From NCBI RefSeq assembly GCF_002246015.1, contig NZ_NOLJ01000001.1:282096-346095 (forward strand): a stretch of DNA of 64,000 nt. The letters run 5' to 3'. Positions 16,937 to 25,754 of this stretch are shown one piece after another; within the stretch, counting starts at the first letter, position 1; each line of letters starts with the position of its first letter. The translations under genes were made by a program, and so were the position numbers. Source of the DNA: Nostoc sp. 'Peltigera membranacea cyanobiont' 210A. GTDB taxonomy: Bacteria > Cyanobacteriota > Cyanobacteriia > Cyanobacteriales > Nostocaceae. The notes beneath the pieces are model-generated. The model was not told the origin of the DNA, made no database searches, and saw nothing but the letters and a program-made list of their open reading frames with translations.

Positions 16937-17292
16937 AAATACTGCTAGATACTTGCATTAATGCTAGGGTGCGTATTGATTTACAAACAACTGGGTATGA
17001 TGTAGTTTGGTCTGGAGATTGGCCAAAAGATCCAGGTGACGAGGAAATTTTAGCAACCGCCTATCGTCAAGGTAGGATTTTAGTCACCCTTGATAAAGAT
17101 TTTGGAGAGTTAGCAATTCTGCGGGGAAATCCTCACTGTGGTATCTTGCGCTTAGTTAATCTCTCAACGAAAGAACAATCAATAGTTTGTTTGCGGGTAC
17201 TTCAGCTTTACGGAAACGAATTATTCTCTGGTGCAATTGTAACTGCTGAATTAGATAGAGTCAGAATTCGCCCACCTGAAAATAGGGCTTGA
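16933..17292 (+). CDS. DUF5615 PIN-like toxin
   Basis: 119 residues starting with GTG inside the stop of the DUF433 gene. PIN-like features: acidic LLDTCINARV at the start (Asp near 5), DVVWSGDWPKDPGDEEILATAYRQGRILVTLDKDFGELA with several conserved Asp/Glu residues at about 28-60, and a short C-terminal part. Known members are predicted RNases of toxin-antitoxin modules. The stop is 122 bp before cas10d on the same strand, so read-through into the cas operon is possible. RNase activity itself is inferred from the family. Confidence 0.85.
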   Translation: MKILLDTCINARVRIDLQTTGYDVVWSGDWPKDPGDEEILATAYRQGRILVTLDKDFGELAILRGNPHCGILRLVNLSTKEQSIVCLRVLQLYGNELFSGAIVTAELDRVRIRPPENRA

Positions 17293-17414
17293 AAATTTAT
17301 TCAATAAAAACTCGTACTAGTGGCACAAGAAATTAAGACAGACTATGGTGATTGTTGACCACTTGGTGAGAGTGAGTTTGGTATTAAATCTATTTACAAT
17401 TTATATCTCTCAAT

Positions 17415-20111
17415 ATGATTAAGCGCAGTCGGCTTTTAAATGCTCCTCCCAAAACCTTGGAGGAGCGTTATTTCAGTGAAATCCGCCCCCGGCTTTACGA
17501 AAATCATGCACATCACCATCAAACTGGTGTGAGAACGGGTACGACCCTTGCAGAGCATCTTGATTCTGCGTGTCAATTTCTTTTGACAGTTAGCCGAATA
17601 GCAGGAGTAGCAGAAGATAAAAGACCTTTGTTACTAGCAGCAACTGCTGTACATGACCTGAATAAATTAGAAGGTTCCCAAGGGCGTAATGTCAAAACCT
17701 TAGCGAGAAACCACGAATTTTTACAAGAACAACTTGAAAAAGCTTGCGTAATAAAATTCGTAGTTACAGAAGATGACTGGGAATTAGTTAGAAAACTAAT
17801 TGAACGTCATTCAGATCATCATGTGACCGATGGTTCAAGGTTTTTGCCCGAAGACGAGAATATTGACCGTTGGGCAGCGATGGTTACAGGTTCTGACTTA
17901 TTTGATTTAGGAATTCCAGAAGCAAAACGTTTTCGGAAAGTTCAAAATAAGTTAACTATTGCATTTAATCGACCTTCTAATCTTTTCAGAATACGCATAT
18001 CTGAAGACAAAGGCTATATTACAGCCCTATTGCTGGGTGCTTGCGAAGAGGTTTTAGAAAAGTATGGGTTAAATCCTTTAGCAATTTTCCCTGATGGCGA
18101 ACTTTTTGAAGGAGAAGCTTTACCAAATGTAGATTTTACAAAAGAAATAGCTGCTGTTTGGCAAAGTAAAATTGACCAAGTTTTTGGGAATAATATCGAA
18201 AGACTTGTCAGACCTACCAAGGATGGTATTAAAGTTACTTATCAAGCCATCCAACAAAACATTGAGGAAGTTTTGGTAAATGTTGAGGCTCTTTTAGAAA
18301 GGAAAAAAGCTGGATATAAATCAGACAAGATTGCTAAAGATGTAACTAAGTGGGGTGATGCTGCTGGTGCAGATGCACTAATAAAAGCGGCTGAACTTCA
18401 GTTATTACCTGTAAATAATGCAGAGGAATTTGCCATATCTGAAGGTTTAAAAGCAGCTTACCTCAGTTATAGAGAATCAGGATTAAGCCCTAAAGAAGTT
18501 TGGGATAAAATTGCTCATCATACGGGTATATCCGAACTTCAGCGTACTGCAATTGAGCCATTTAATGGTCAATATGGGCGACCTTTATTTGCTGCTAAGG
18601 CTGCTGTTAAAGGAATTGAGGGTATTAAAGAAGCTCTACAAGAATCTTTCCAACTAAGAAAGGAAAGTACACAAATATCTGAAGAAACAGAAGTATCTGA
18701 AGAAATGATTGCAGCCGTTAGCCGAATGGTAAATTTACCTTTTGCTATTCGGTTAAATGGAGCCAATGATTTAAATGCTTATGTAGAAGCAAATCCCAGA
18801 CAAAGATGCTCTTTAGGTTCTACTTCTACTGATATAGATGAGCTAATTTCAGATAATATGCCCCCTGGTACAAAAGTACAGGCTTTTTCTAATCGCTTAC
18901 CGGGTGGTATCAGTGCTGAACCGAAAAGACAAGCAGATTCAATTGCAGCTTTAGCTTACCAATTAATGGCAGTCGGTGCGAACTTTCCTGCTGTTAAAAA
19001 ACAAGACCCGCTTTATTTGCACTTAGCATTACCTAAAGGTTCTGCTCCAGAACTGTTGATAATTTGGCGTGAACTTTTAAAACAACTTGCAGCGACAAAT
19101 GCTGAAGGTGGTACTGTCACTATTGATGAATTAAAATTATATAAAGATAACCAGCTTGAATTTAAAGCTAACAAAGTAGTTGGTTTGGCATTGCCAAAGC
19201 GTCCTGATTTTGTTCATACATCTGTCATTATTCCTTTACTTTGGGGAGATGTTAATAGTTCTTTAGCTTTACTAAAATCACTGAGGCTTGCTTTAGAAAT
19301 TTCCTTGTCTTTAGATATTGGCTTTCCTTTTACCTTGAGTAGCAATCTAGAAGTTGAGTTATCTAATGATGTTTATGGACGAATAGAGGGAATTCCTTCT
19401 GCACTGCAAACTTTATTAGGAAATGGACAATATCAGCAACGCCAAGATGCAGAAAAAATTCTTGAGCGACTACGTTGCATTGGCAAACTAGCAACATCTA
19501 TTGCAAGTATTCAGAAAGCTGATGATTGTTTGTATGATTTGGCTCGTGCTTGTGTCAGACCAATTGAACTTTATTATGTCTTGCTACGTTGGACTCTGCG
19601 AGAACAAGATGAACCAAACTTGAGTGTTATTTGGAGTCGCATTTGTGAGCCGTTAAATACTTTACTGGAGAGCTTTATGCCGGATGAAAACTTACTCTTA
19701 ACTAAATATCTTCGAGAAGCTGCTCAAGTTGCAGCAGAGGGAAAAATTTGGGGAAGTTCTTTTAAACGAACTGCTCAAGCAGAACCGTTTACAGCTTTTA
19801 TTGCTGCTATTCGTTCTCAAAAGCCTTATTTGGGTTTAGATGTAATTTTTGCTGCTTTAGTACAGCAATATCATACTCGCTTAGACCGTATCCGTGAGCA
19901 TCACGTAGGTGCAACAAAGTATGAACAAATCAAGCGTTATTACGAGCTATTACGAAAACTTTATGAGGAGGTTTATTCAGCACGTCCTGAAAAGTTTTTA
20001 TCTGACCAAAAAACTTTAGAAGCTGCTTATTTATTCTTCCTTGAAGAAGCACGTAAACAACTAAAGAGTCAATCGGAAGATGAATCTATCGAAACGACTA
20101 CAACTGTTTAA
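17415..20111 (+). CDS. cas10d: Cas10d (Csc3), large subunit of subtype I-D Cascade with HD nuclease
   Basis: 898 residues. The N-terminal HD domain is visible: H48 in AEHLDSA, HD at 80-81 in TAVHDLNK, and IERHSDHHVTDG near 135. In subtype I-D this HD domain supplies the nuclease that is normally on Cas3. A Cys-containing region (NPRQRCSLGS) and a long, mostly helical C-terminal part with palm-like segments follow. No GGDD cyclase motif is seen, as expected for Cas10d rather than Cas10 of type III. First gene of the effector operon, csc2 follows 17 bp downstream. It recognises the PAM and binds DNA within Cascade. Confidence 0.95.
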   Translation: MIKRSRLLNAPPKTLEERYFSEIRPRLYENHAHHHQTGVRTGTTLAEHLDSACQFLLTVSRIAGVAEDKRPLLLAATAVHDLNKLEGSQGRNVKTLARNHEFLQEQLEKACVIKFVVTEDDWELVRKLIERHSDHHVTDGSRFLPEDENIDRWAAMVTGSDLFDLGIPEAKRFRKVQNKLTIAFNRPSNLFRIRISEDKGYITALLLGACEEVLEKYGLNPLAIFPDGELFEGEALPNVDFTKEIAAVWQSKIDQVFGNNIERLVRPTKDGIKVTYQAIQQNIEEVLVNVEALLERKKAGYKSDKIAKDVTKWGDAAGADALIKAAELQLLPVNNAEEFAISEGLKAAYLSYRESGLSPKEVWDKIAHHTGISELQRTAIEPFNGQYGRPLFAAKAAVKGIEGIKEALQESFQLRKESTQISEETEVSEEMIAAVSRMVNLPFAIRLNGANDLNAYVEANPRQRCSLGSTSTDIDELISDNMPPGTKVQAFSNRLPGGISAEPKRQADSIAALAYQLMAVGANFPAVKKQDPLYLHLALPKGSAPELLIIWRELLKQLAATNAEGGTVTIDELKLYKDNQLEFKANKVVGLALPKRPDFVHTSVIIPLLWGDVNSSLALLKSLRLALEISLSLDIGFPFTLSSNLEVELSNDVYGRIEGIPSALQTLLGNGQYQQRQDAEKILERLRCIGKLATSIASIQKADDCLYDLARACVRPIELYYVLLRWTLREQDEPNLSVIWSRICEPLNTLLESFMPDENLLLTKYLREAAQVAAEGKIWGSSFKRTAQAEPFTAFIAAIRSQKPYLGLDVIFAALVQQYHTRLDRIREHHVGATKYEQIKRYYELLRKLYEEVYSARPEKFLSDQKTLEAAYLFFLEEARKQLKSQSEDESIETTTTV

Positions 20112-20128
20112 ATAATTAGGAGTTTTTC

Positions 20129-21157
20129 ATGCCCATTTCAAAACTTTCCTCGGTTCTAGCAACAAGTTATGAGAACTTCCCCAAAGGACGTTTTATTACT
20201 TTAGTTGTTTTAAGGACAACCCATTCTGAAACTATCTTCCGCACAGAAGGTTCAGGTGAACCAATGTGTAGCGAGTTTGTCCAAGCTGGTTTAGAGGGTG
20301 AAAATCAAAAAACTATAATTCAACGCTTGGTAATGACTAAGCGTAAACAAGTCGCACCAGAAAGACGCTACGGACGAGAACATTTAAGAGCGCATGAGCT
20401 TTTATACACTAACCCTAAAGATGGCTCTCTTTGTTCCTTAAATACTAATGCACCTTGTGAAATGTGTGTAGATTGTTTCCTCTACGGCTTCGCGGCTGGT
20501 GGGGGCGGCGCTCAAAAAAGTCGCATTTGGACTGAAGACGCTTTTAGTATTTTACCTGCTAGTGATGTTGTAGGCGATCGCACCATAAACGCCATCTACG
20601 AAACTGGCACAATGCGCGATGAAAAAGGTAACGCATCAACAGCTTTAAATACCAGCGAATACATCAAACCAGGCGTGCATTTTCTAGATGTCGTCACCCT
20701 AAAAGATGTAACTGCGGATGAACTGCGTTATATCATCGGTAACATTCTGTTCACAAGTCGTTATGGTGCAGTTTCCAGTCGTGTTGGACGCATGGAAAAC
20801 GAGATATTAGGTGTATTTGGTAGTATTACCGAACTTCCTAGTTCTCTGGAACTTGTACAAGCTACCTATGACGTATTAGGTAAGCCTTTAGAACATCCCT
20901 TGAATATTAATCAATTAATTACAGCCAGCAAACAAGTAATTGCTAATTGGAAAAATAAGAGAGGGGTTTCTGTGCAACTATCTGAAGAAGAATTAGCAAA
21001 TTTGCTGACTGATGTAGAAACTAATTGGTCAGAAGCAGAACGTGATAATTTCCTCAAGCGTTTAACGCAATCCTATGAATCCTTCCGTCAGGTTGCACCT
21101 GAGAAGAAAAAGGCCAAAGCTAAAGCCAAGAATACACCAGTTGAAGTAGAGATTTAG
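20129..21157 (+). CDS. csc2: Csc2 (Cas7d), crRNA backbone subunit of subtype I-D Cascade
   Basis: 342 residues. The family start KGRFITLVVLRTTHSETIFRTEGSGEP and the Cys-rich LCSLNTNAPCEMCVDCFLYGFAAGGGGAQKSR stretch (a zinc-type element, about 110-140) are typical for Csc2. Several copies form the filament holding the crRNA. The C-terminus ends in a Lys/Ala-rich tail (EKKKAKAKAKNTP). AGGAG-like GGAG lies before the ATG. csc1 follows after 3 bp, so the genes are co-expressed. Confidence 0.96.
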   Translation: MPISKLSSVLATSYENFPKGRFITLVVLRTTHSETIFRTEGSGEPMCSEFVQAGLEGENQKTIIQRLVMTKRKQVAPERRYGREHLRAHELLYTNPKDGSLCSLNTNAPCEMCVDCFLYGFAAGGGGAQKSRIWTEDAFSILPASDVVGDRTINAIYETGTMRDEKGNASTALNTSEYIKPGVHFLDVVTLKDVTADELRYIIGNILFTSRYGAVSSRVGRMENEILGVFGSITELPSSLELVQATYDVLGKPLEHPLNINQLITASKQVIANWKNKRGVSVQLSEEELANLLTDVETNWSEAERDNFLKRLTQSYESFRQVAPEKKKAKAKAKNTPVEVEI

Positions 21158-21160
21158 GTT

Positions 21161-21919
21161 ATGTCAACAATCCCTTTTCAGCAGGCAAAACTTGTTGAAT
21201 TATACTGTCTTGAACCAGTCTTTTTTGCCTCTAGGGAGTTGTCTGATACCTATTACACTGAGGGGGTAATTGGGAATTATGCTCTTACCTATGCTTTAGG
21301 TTGGGTAAATTCCCCCTATCGCCTCCAAGGTCAGGCTACAGGACGACCAACCTACAAAGAAGATTTGCAACCAATAGCACAAGCTGGTTATATCTTACCA
21401 GCTTCACCAGTAGGTAGAGTTACATTCAGATTTGAACGTTTCAATGCTCTTTCTGATTCTTACTGGTATGCAATGACTAATAACCGTGTTGCTACGGCGC
21501 GGGAAGATTTACCATTACAACGCCAAGGGAAAAAACCAAGTTCATTTAGACCAAGTAATTTTCCGCAAACTGGAAGACTGCGGATGATTGAACGCAGAAA
21601 CAAATTTCAAACTTTGGTATTTGGAAATTACCAATTACCAAACTATATTCGCCTTGGTAAGTTCATGAGTAAAGTCAAGGTGAATGTGCTTAATGAATTT
21701 CCTGTGACTTTACTACCAGAAGGTGAATATCAAAGTCAACATTATCTAAATGCTGCTGATTTACCACAGCAAATAGAGGCTTTAGCGTTCGATTTAATTT
21801 CTATCCCTCCTGCACCCATCATTAAAAATCTTCGTTTTCGGGGCGCTGCTTGGCAAGTTGGAGAAATCGTTGTACCAGCAGGGTTACATTTTTGCGGCAG
21901 AGAAAGTAACAATGAGTAA
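21161..21919 (+). CDS. csc1: Csc1 (Cas5d-type), subtype I-D Cascade subunit
   Basis: 252 residues. The N-terminus (AKLVELYCLEPVFFASRELSDTYYTEGVIGNYALTYALGW) is the family hallmark. It is the Cas5-like RAMP protein that caps the 5' handle end of the crRNA in I-D Cascade. It overlaps the cas3 start by 8 bp (ATG at 21912 inside its last codons). Basic surface stretches such as RMIERRNKFQ are consistent with RNA binding. Confidence 0.95.
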   Translation: MSTIPFQQAKLVELYCLEPVFFASRELSDTYYTEGVIGNYALTYALGWVNSPYRLQGQATGRPTYKEDLQPIAQAGYILPASPVGRVTFRFERFNALSDSYWYAMTNNRVATAREDLPLQRQGKKPSSFRPSNFPQTGRLRMIERRNKFQTLVFGNYQLPNYIRLGKFMSKVKVNVLNEFPVTLLPEGEYQSQHYLNAADLPQQIEALAFDLISIPPAPIIKNLRFRGAAWQVGEIVVPAGLHFCGRESNNE

Positions 21920-24191
21920 TCAAAGATTAGTTATCAGATTAGAACCGCGCAGTATTTCAGCTTGTGCATCTTTGCCAGATGAACTCTCTTTTATGGGGAA
22001 TGCACTTCAGCATCAAGTTGATGTATTTGAAGAATCTAAGGATGCAGATATTATCCTTGATTTAGCACCAACTGGCACAGGTAAAACCAACGCAGGGCTA
22101 ACAGTATTAAAACATCAGCCAAATAAAAGTGCTGTTTACATTGCTCCAACTAATGCTTTAATTGAACAGCAAACAGAAGCAGCAAAAAAGTTTGTTAGTG
22201 ATGCTAACTTACCTCATATAGTCAAATCAGCTTCTGCGAAAGATATTAAAAGCTGGTCTAACGATAAAGTTGGCAGTCGTTCAGGGGAAAAGCTGTATAA
22301 CGTATTACGGAATCCAGCTACAGTCTTTCCTGATGTTGGGGCTAATACGCCCATCATTTTAGTCACAAATCCTGATATCTTTTACTATGCAACTTTCTTT
22401 GCATATAACAACCTAGATAGAGGTAATATTGCCAGTAGTTTTTACACCAAATTTTCGACAGTTATTTTTGATGAATTTCACCTCTACGATGCTAAACAGC
22501 TAGTAGGAATGTTGTTTTATCTCGCTTATTCTCAAGTTTTCCGCTTTTTTCAGGACGGCCGTAAAATAGTTTTGCTAACAGCTACACCAGAACCAGCTTG
22601 TGAATTAGCATTGCAGAATTTAAAACAGGCTGGTGTTAAGATAGCAAGAATTGATGGAGAAGTAGGTAATACTAATCTTTTACCGTCGCAAACAGCAGTT
22701 AATCTGGAATTAAGACCAAAACCAGATAGTAAGGAAGAGTGGTTAACAGAGTTAGTAGCAGAAGTTGTCCAACGTTTTCGAGACAGACCTGATGAAAATG
22801 GTGCTGTAATTCTGGACTCGCTTAATAATATTGATTGTCTATCAACTTTATTAAGACAGCAAGGACTTGGTGATTACATCGGACGTATTACAGGCCCTGC
22901 ACCCAAAAAAGATAGACAAAGGGCTATGCAGTGTCAAATTATTTTGGCTACTAGCACTGTAGATGTAGGATTTAACTTTGGAAGACATCCTGAACCGAAA
23001 CGACAAAATTTAGATTGGTTGATTTTTTCAGCACGCGATCGCGCCGCATTTTGGCAGAGAATTGGTAGAGTAGGGCGTGTTTTGGGTAAATCAGAAACTA
23101 ATATTGATTCAGAAGCCATTGCTTACTTACCTGCTAACGCCTGGGAAGAAGGTTTAACCTCTCTAGATATTACTGGGGGACGTACAGCGCTAAAAGACTT
23201 ACTTGAAACACTTCCCTGTTTAGATAAGCCTTTTTTAAAAGCTTACTGGCGTTCAGAAGCATCTCTAGAAATTGCACGTCCTTTGTTATATCTGGAAGAA
23301 GTGTTTGAAAATATAGCAGGTGCTGAATTAATTCCAAAACTGTTTGAAACTTTAAAATCAGTTTTAGAAGGTAAACGCAATTGGGAAGACTATCGCCACA
23401 GAATGCAAGTTATACGAGGCGCTGAAAACATTGCTGACAAGTCTCTAGAAAAATTAAAAACAGGCTGGAAATATCTTAAAGGTGGTCAAGCTTTCGTCAA
23501 AACCTATATCAAGGTAAAATCCCCTGAAGAGTGGGATGATTTACGTTCTGGACGCACAACTTTAGAAGCATACGAGGATGTGTTTAAACAAGATAATGTA
23601 CTGGCTGAACTAAAAGAATTTGCTGAGGTTTTTAGTACAAGCTATGCACCATTATTTAGCTTTCGTTATAGTCTCTTTGAAAATTTGCCAATTCGTGACC
23701 CGCATAATTTAGTCACAGATGAATCTGAAGAAACACAGTTAGAACCTTTTCATCTATTGCGCTATTACGAATTTGCTCAAAATGGTGACTTTATCGAAAT
23801 CAAAAGTCGTGCTACCGAAACCTATAAACTGAGCTTTAGAATGCGTTATATTGGTAGCCGACAAGAGTTTGTTAATACAGAGCTAAATAAGTTAACAGCT
23901 TTTAAAAATTGTCAAGTTGTCCGCAGTATTGGAGAAGCAGTACGACCAACGCCTGAATTACAGGCATTGTCAAAACACTTGTTACCAGGAGTAATTATTT
24001 GCCCCAGAACTAATGCTGCTGCTCTTTTCCAATTACATAAACAAGGAATTATTTCCTATACCATAAATATTGTTTGCGATGATGCTGAAAAACAATATGA
24101 GTTTTTAGCAGGATTGTCAGGAATTTTAACAATGGCAATGAAGTTTAAACAGTTACGTCTCCCAGATGATGAAGTTTTTATTGCAGGATAA
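21912..24191 (+). CDS. cas3: Cas3' helicase without HD domain (subtype I-D)
   Basis: 759 residues from the ATG at 21912 (MSNQRLVIRLEPRS), which overlaps csc1 by 8 bp; an ATG at 21858 lies deep inside csc1 and is less likely. Superfamily 2 motifs: Walker A APTGTGKT (52-59), DEFH in VIFDEFHLYDAKQ (about 187), LLTATPEP (about 223), and motif VI FWQRIGRVGRV (about 380). There is no HD nuclease domain, as expected in I-D where Cas10d carries it. It unwinds target DNA after Cascade binding. A strong hairpin follows its stop codon. Confidence 0.95.
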   Translation: MSNQRLVIRLEPRSISACASLPDELSFMGNALQHQVDVFEESKDADIILDLAPTGTGKTNAGLTVLKHQPNKSAVYIAPTNALIEQQTEAAKKFVSDANLPHIVKSASAKDIKSWSNDKVGSRSGEKLYNVLRNPATVFPDVGANTPIILVTNPDIFYYATFFAYNNLDRGNIASSFYTKFSTVIFDEFHLYDAKQLVGMLFYLAYSQVFRFFQDGRKIVLLTATPEPACELALQNLKQAGVKIARIDGEVGNTNLLPSQTAVNLELRPKPDSKEEWLTELVAEVVQRFRDRPDENGAVILDSLNNIDCLSTLLRQQGLGDYIGRITGPAPKKDRQRAMQCQIILATSTVDVGFNFGRHPEPKRQNLDWLIFSARDRAAFWQRIGRVGRVLGKSETNIDSEAIAYLPANAWEEGLTSLDITGGRTALKDLLETLPCLDKPFLKAYWRSEASLEIARPLLYLEEVFENIAGAELIPKLFETLKSVLEGKRNWEDYRHRMQVIRGAENIADKSLEKLKTGWKYLKGGQAFVKTYIKVKSPEEWDDLRSGRTTLEAYEDVFKQDNVLAELKEFAEVFSTSYAPLFSFRYSLFENLPIRDPHNLVTDESEETQLEPFHLLRYYEFAQNGDFIEIKSRATETYKLSFRMRYIGSRQEFVNTELNKLTAFKNCQVVRSIGEAVRPTPELQALSKHLLPGVIICPRTNAAALFQLHKQGIISYTINIVCDDAEKQYEFLAGLSGILTMAMKFKQLRLPDDEVFIAG

Positions 24192-24197
24192 GTAATT

Positions 24198-24226
24198 AAA
24201 TTCTCGCACCATTGGTGCGAGAATTT
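24198..24226 (+). terminator. Hairpin behind cas3 (possible terminator or processing site)
   Basis: AAATTCTCGCACC (24198-24210) pairs perfectly with GGTGCGAGAATTT (24214-24226) around a 3-base loop ATT. Only TTT follows, so termination may be partial. It separates cas10d-csc2-csc1-cas3 from the oxygenase-cas6 unit. Confidence 0.65.
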
Positions 24227-24267
24227 GTAGAACATCGATTTATAAGCATATTTCTCTCATATCCCCA

Positions 24268-24888
24268 GTGAAACACTATCAACAACAAAGCAACGCCTTC
24301 CCCAGCGACTACCTAAACAACTTGTGGGGAGAAATCCAAGCTTGTCCTTACTTTGCTATCAACAACCTCAACCGCGATTTTATCGCCACCAAAGGATTTT
24401 CTGTAGTATTTCAGCGTTCTGGATTAGCAAAAGTAGAACAGCAGTTTCCCTACTTCAAACCTTACCTCGATTTGGCTCTCCAACCGAATTGTAATGCTTT
24501 TTACCTCAATCCTTTACAGCTAAAAGAAGGCTCCCGCGTCGATCCGCATATCGATCGCTCCTTACGTTCCTACAGCAAAACCATTGAACCACCTGCGGTT
24601 GTCAGCGTCCTTTATGTGCGCGTACCTGCGGATATGGAAGGGGGAGAATTGGTATTGCGATCGCACAAACGCCAACTTGGGCAAATTAAGCCCCAATTTA
24701 ATACTTTAGTTTATTTTCAAGGTGATTTAACCCATTCGGTTAACGCAGTCAAAACCCCAGGAAATCGCCTAAGTCTCGTTTGTGAACAGTATAGTTTGAG
24801 TGAAGCTGAACTCCAGGAAATCCCTGAGTTTACTGTAGAGTCAAGAATCACTCAGTCTACAACCAAAAAGAGAAAGTATGCCTCATAG
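24268..24888 (+). CDS. 2OG-Fe(II) oxygenase (prolyl-hydroxylase-like) inside the cas locus
   Basis: 206 residues starting with GTG at 24268. The iron ligands fit the family: H94 and D96 in VDPHIDRS, H156 in FQGDLTHSVNAV, and R167 in PGNRLSLVCEQY to hold 2-oxoglutarate. The double-stranded beta-helix between them (VVSVLYVRVPADMEGGELVLRSH) fits prolyl-4-hydroxylase-type enzymes. It overlaps the cas6 start by 11 bp, so both are translated from one mRNA. Such an enzyme is not a core Cas protein. It could hydroxylate a protein or nucleic acid, or simply be a passenger; the substrate is unknown. The HIP1 and codon context look like the neighbours'. Confidence 0.88.
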   Translation: MKHYQQQSNAFPSDYLNNLWGEIQACPYFAINNLNRDFIATKGFSVVFQRSGLAKVEQQFPYFKPYLDLALQPNCNAFYLNPLQLKEGSRVDPHIDRSLRSYSKTIEPPAVVSVLYVRVPADMEGGELVLRSHKRQLGQIKPQFNTLVYFQGDLTHSVNAVKTPGNRLSLVCEQYSLSEAELQEIPEFTVESRITQSTTKKRKYAS

Positions 24889-25723
24889 TTTAGTGTTGAA
24901 TTTGCTACCTCAATCGCCCATTCCACCCCAATATCTCACAGGTAGACATCTCCACGCCCTATTTTTAACCCTCGTTAGTTCTGTAGATACCACATTGGGC
25001 GATCGCTTGCACGATTCCACTGCTGATAAAGCCTTCACCCTCTCCCCTCTACAAATTACTAATACAAACTCCCCCCTTTTAAAGGGAGGTAAGGGAGGAT
25101 CTAAATTGCAATACTCACATCAACAACCCATTCCCGCCGGAACTCCTTGTTGGTGGCGCATCTCTTTATTAGATGACACTCTATTTAGCAAACTTACCCA
25201 ACTCTGGTTAAATCTTAATCCCAATCGTCCTTGGCATCTTGGCCCGGCTGACTTGTATATTACAAGCATTCAAGGTACACCGCAATCTATTCAACCTTGG
25301 GCAAATGCTAGTACTTATGCTCAATTATACGAAGAAGCCAGCGATTGTAATTCTTCCATTAACCTTAACTTTTCCACGCCTACCGCCTTTCGTCAAGGAC
25401 AGTATGATACTACTCTTCCTACTAGAGAATCTGTTTTCAATTCCCTACTTTCGCGGTGGAATAAGTACAGTGGTATAGAATTTACTCAGATTGCGATCGA
25501 GTCAATATTTCCCTCATTTGTCAATATTCACACAGAAATATTAGCTGATTCCCGCAGCAAATTTATTGGCATTATTGGCGAAGTTACTTATAAAATTTTA
25601 GGGGCAGTTGAACCAATACAAATTAAGCAAATTAACGCTTTAGCTGACTTTGCTCTGTATGCAGGAATTGGTCGCAAAACAACAATGGGTATGGGAATGA
25701 CGCGACGGTTGTATTCTCCCTAA
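24878..25723 (+). CDS. cas6: Cas6 crRNA-processing endoribonuclease
   Basis: 281 residues. The RAMP fold is indicated by the N-terminal strand (MPHSLVLNLLPQSPIPPQYLTGRHLHALFLTLV) and the glycine-rich C-terminal loop GIGRKTTMGMGMTRR. It cuts the repeat transcript to leave an 8-nt 5' handle (ATTGAAAC). His residues for catalysis may be H25/H27 in GRHLHALF, an inference. Oddity: residues about 65-78 (NSPLLKGGKGG) are coded by a repeat, CTCCCCCCTTTTAAAGGGAG, that occurs between genes elsewhere in this window. ATG at 24878 overlaps the oxygenase gene. Confidence 0.92.
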   Translation: MPHSLVLNLLPQSPIPPQYLTGRHLHALFLTLVSSVDTTLGDRLHDSTADKAFTLSPLQITNTNSPLLKGGKGGSKLQYSHQQPIPAGTPCWWRISLLDDTLFSKLTQLWLNLNPNRPWHLGPADLYITSIQGTPQSIQPWANASTYAQLYEEASDCNSSINLNFSTPTAFRQGQYDTTLPTRESVFNSLLSRWNKYSGIEFTQIAIESIFPSFVNIHTEILADSRSKFIGIIGEVTYKILGAVEPIQIKQINALADFALYAGIGRKTTMGMGMTRRLYSP

Positions 25724-25754
25724 TTTCAATAATCATTTCAAAACCACCTAAGTT

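Noticed and set aside
17350-17400. cas10d promoter with TTGACC as -35
   Set aside because: The nearest -10-like TATTAA is 21 bp away, too far; TACAAT at 17395 lacks a -35. I cannot support a call.
17415-20111. Cas10 of a type III system
   Set aside because: No GGDD motif is seen, and csc1, csc2 and an HD-less cas3 follow, which define subtype I-D.
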